Origin: Leptolinea sp964420995
GTDB taxonomy: Bacteria > Chloroflexota > Anaerolineae > Anaerolineales > Anaerolineaceae
Direction: 5' to 3'
DNA: 64,000 nt
NCBI GenBank assembly: GCA_964420995.1
Contig: CAYQUX010000010.1
Coordinates: forward strand, 1 to 64,000
Both the position numbers and the translations under genes were made by a program. This document shows, one piece after another, positions 63,831-64,000 of this stretch (the first letter of the stretch is position 1; each line of letters opens with the position of its first letter). The notes under the pieces were generated by a model, which saw only the letters and a list, made by a program, of their open reading frames with translations, made no database searches and had not been told where the DNA came from.

Positions 63831-64000
63831 CTAATTTGATTCTAGATACCTGGTGGCTTGAATGGCCGCGGCAGCTCCCATGCCGGCAGAGGTGATCACC
63901 TGTTTGAAGTGCGAGTCAGCAACTTCACCTGCCGCAAAAACGCCTGCTTTACTGGTCTCCATTAAAAGGTTGGTTTTTATGAAACCTTTTTCATCCATGT
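63831..64000 (-). CDS. trxB: C-terminal end of thioredoxin reductase (partial)
   Basis: The minus strand gives 56 residues to a TAG at 63831-63833: NLLMETSKAGVFAAGEVADS, then HFKQVITSAGMGAAAA and IQATRYLESN. GVFAAGEVAD and the following Gln/Ala-rich helix are the FAD-binding C-terminal signature of thioredoxin-disulfide reductase (usually GVFAAGDV). The start lies outside the window. Confidence 0.85.
   Translation of the reverse strand, partial: MDEKGFIKTNLLMETSKAGVFAAGEVADSHFKQVITSAGMGAAAAIQATRYLESN

Overview
The window looks like a chromosomal stretch of an anaerobic Chloroflexota bacterium, probably class Anaerolineae. This is an inference from gene style: lipoproteins with Ala/Pro/Thr-rich linkers, a LysM protein with PTPTP linkers, a Tat-exported L,D-transpeptidase, a receptor-like kinase homologue, and anaerobic (early cobalt insertion) B12 synthesis. 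No rRNA or intact tRNA gene was seen.

Layout. (1) 1-10.7 kb is a defence block, almost all on the minus strand: a type I restriction-modification operon (hsdM-hsdS-SIR2-hsdR) with a SIR2-domain gene inside it, a two-gene Panacea (SocA/DUF4065) toxin-antitoxin-like pair behind three tandem 9-bp operator-like repeats, and a HEPN-domain protein. (2) About 11-23.7 kb is an integrated element: many small unrecognised genes plus a topoisomerase-type zinc finger, a SymE-like protein, SSB, a ParB-like protein, an excisionase-like HTH and a tyrosine integrase. It ends in a 44-bp copy of the 3' end of a tRNA (best match to a tRNA-Pro with GGG anticodon). (3) 23.7-25.6 kb holds one membrane protein and ends in a second copy of that tRNA 3' end. 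(4) 25.6-44.4 kb is a cobalamin locus behind a B12 riboswitch and intrinsic terminator: cobalt uptake (cbiMNQO), corrin ring synthesis, lower-side-chain amine synthesis, amidation and a B12 ABC importer. It ends in a third tRNA 3' copy. (5) 44.5-56.0 kb holds a decayed IS256-type transposase and a deoxy-sugar-type locus (class II aldolase, sugar ABC transporter, two FGGY kinases, SorC-type regulator, 2-hydroxyacid dehydrogenase). It ends in a fourth tRNA 3' copy. (6) 56.2-64 kb looks like ordinary chromosome: a kinase homologue lacking the catalytic Asp, bacteriohemerythrin, a membrane metallopeptidase-like protein, GH25 lysozyme, L,D-transpeptidase, HemW, a LysM protein and the end of thioredoxin reductase.

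The main observation is that four degenerate copies of one tRNA 3' end, each followed by a terminator-like hairpin and flanked by shared arm-like repeats, divide the middle of the window into segments. Only the first segment carries an integrase. The others carry metabolic cargo: complete-looking B12 and sugar operons. This is what tandem accretion of related site-specific elements at one tRNA gene, followed by loss of their integrases (cis-mobilisable elements), would leave behind.

How the parts work together. The B12 locus should import cobalt and corrinoids, build the ring anaerobically and take it to adenosylcobinamide; cbiJ and the nucleotide-loop genes (cobU/cobS/cobT) are not in the window. 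The sugar locus should import, phosphorylate and cleave a sugar, but no isomerase is present. The element genes look like maintenance and integration functions without any relaxase or replication initiator that I can see.
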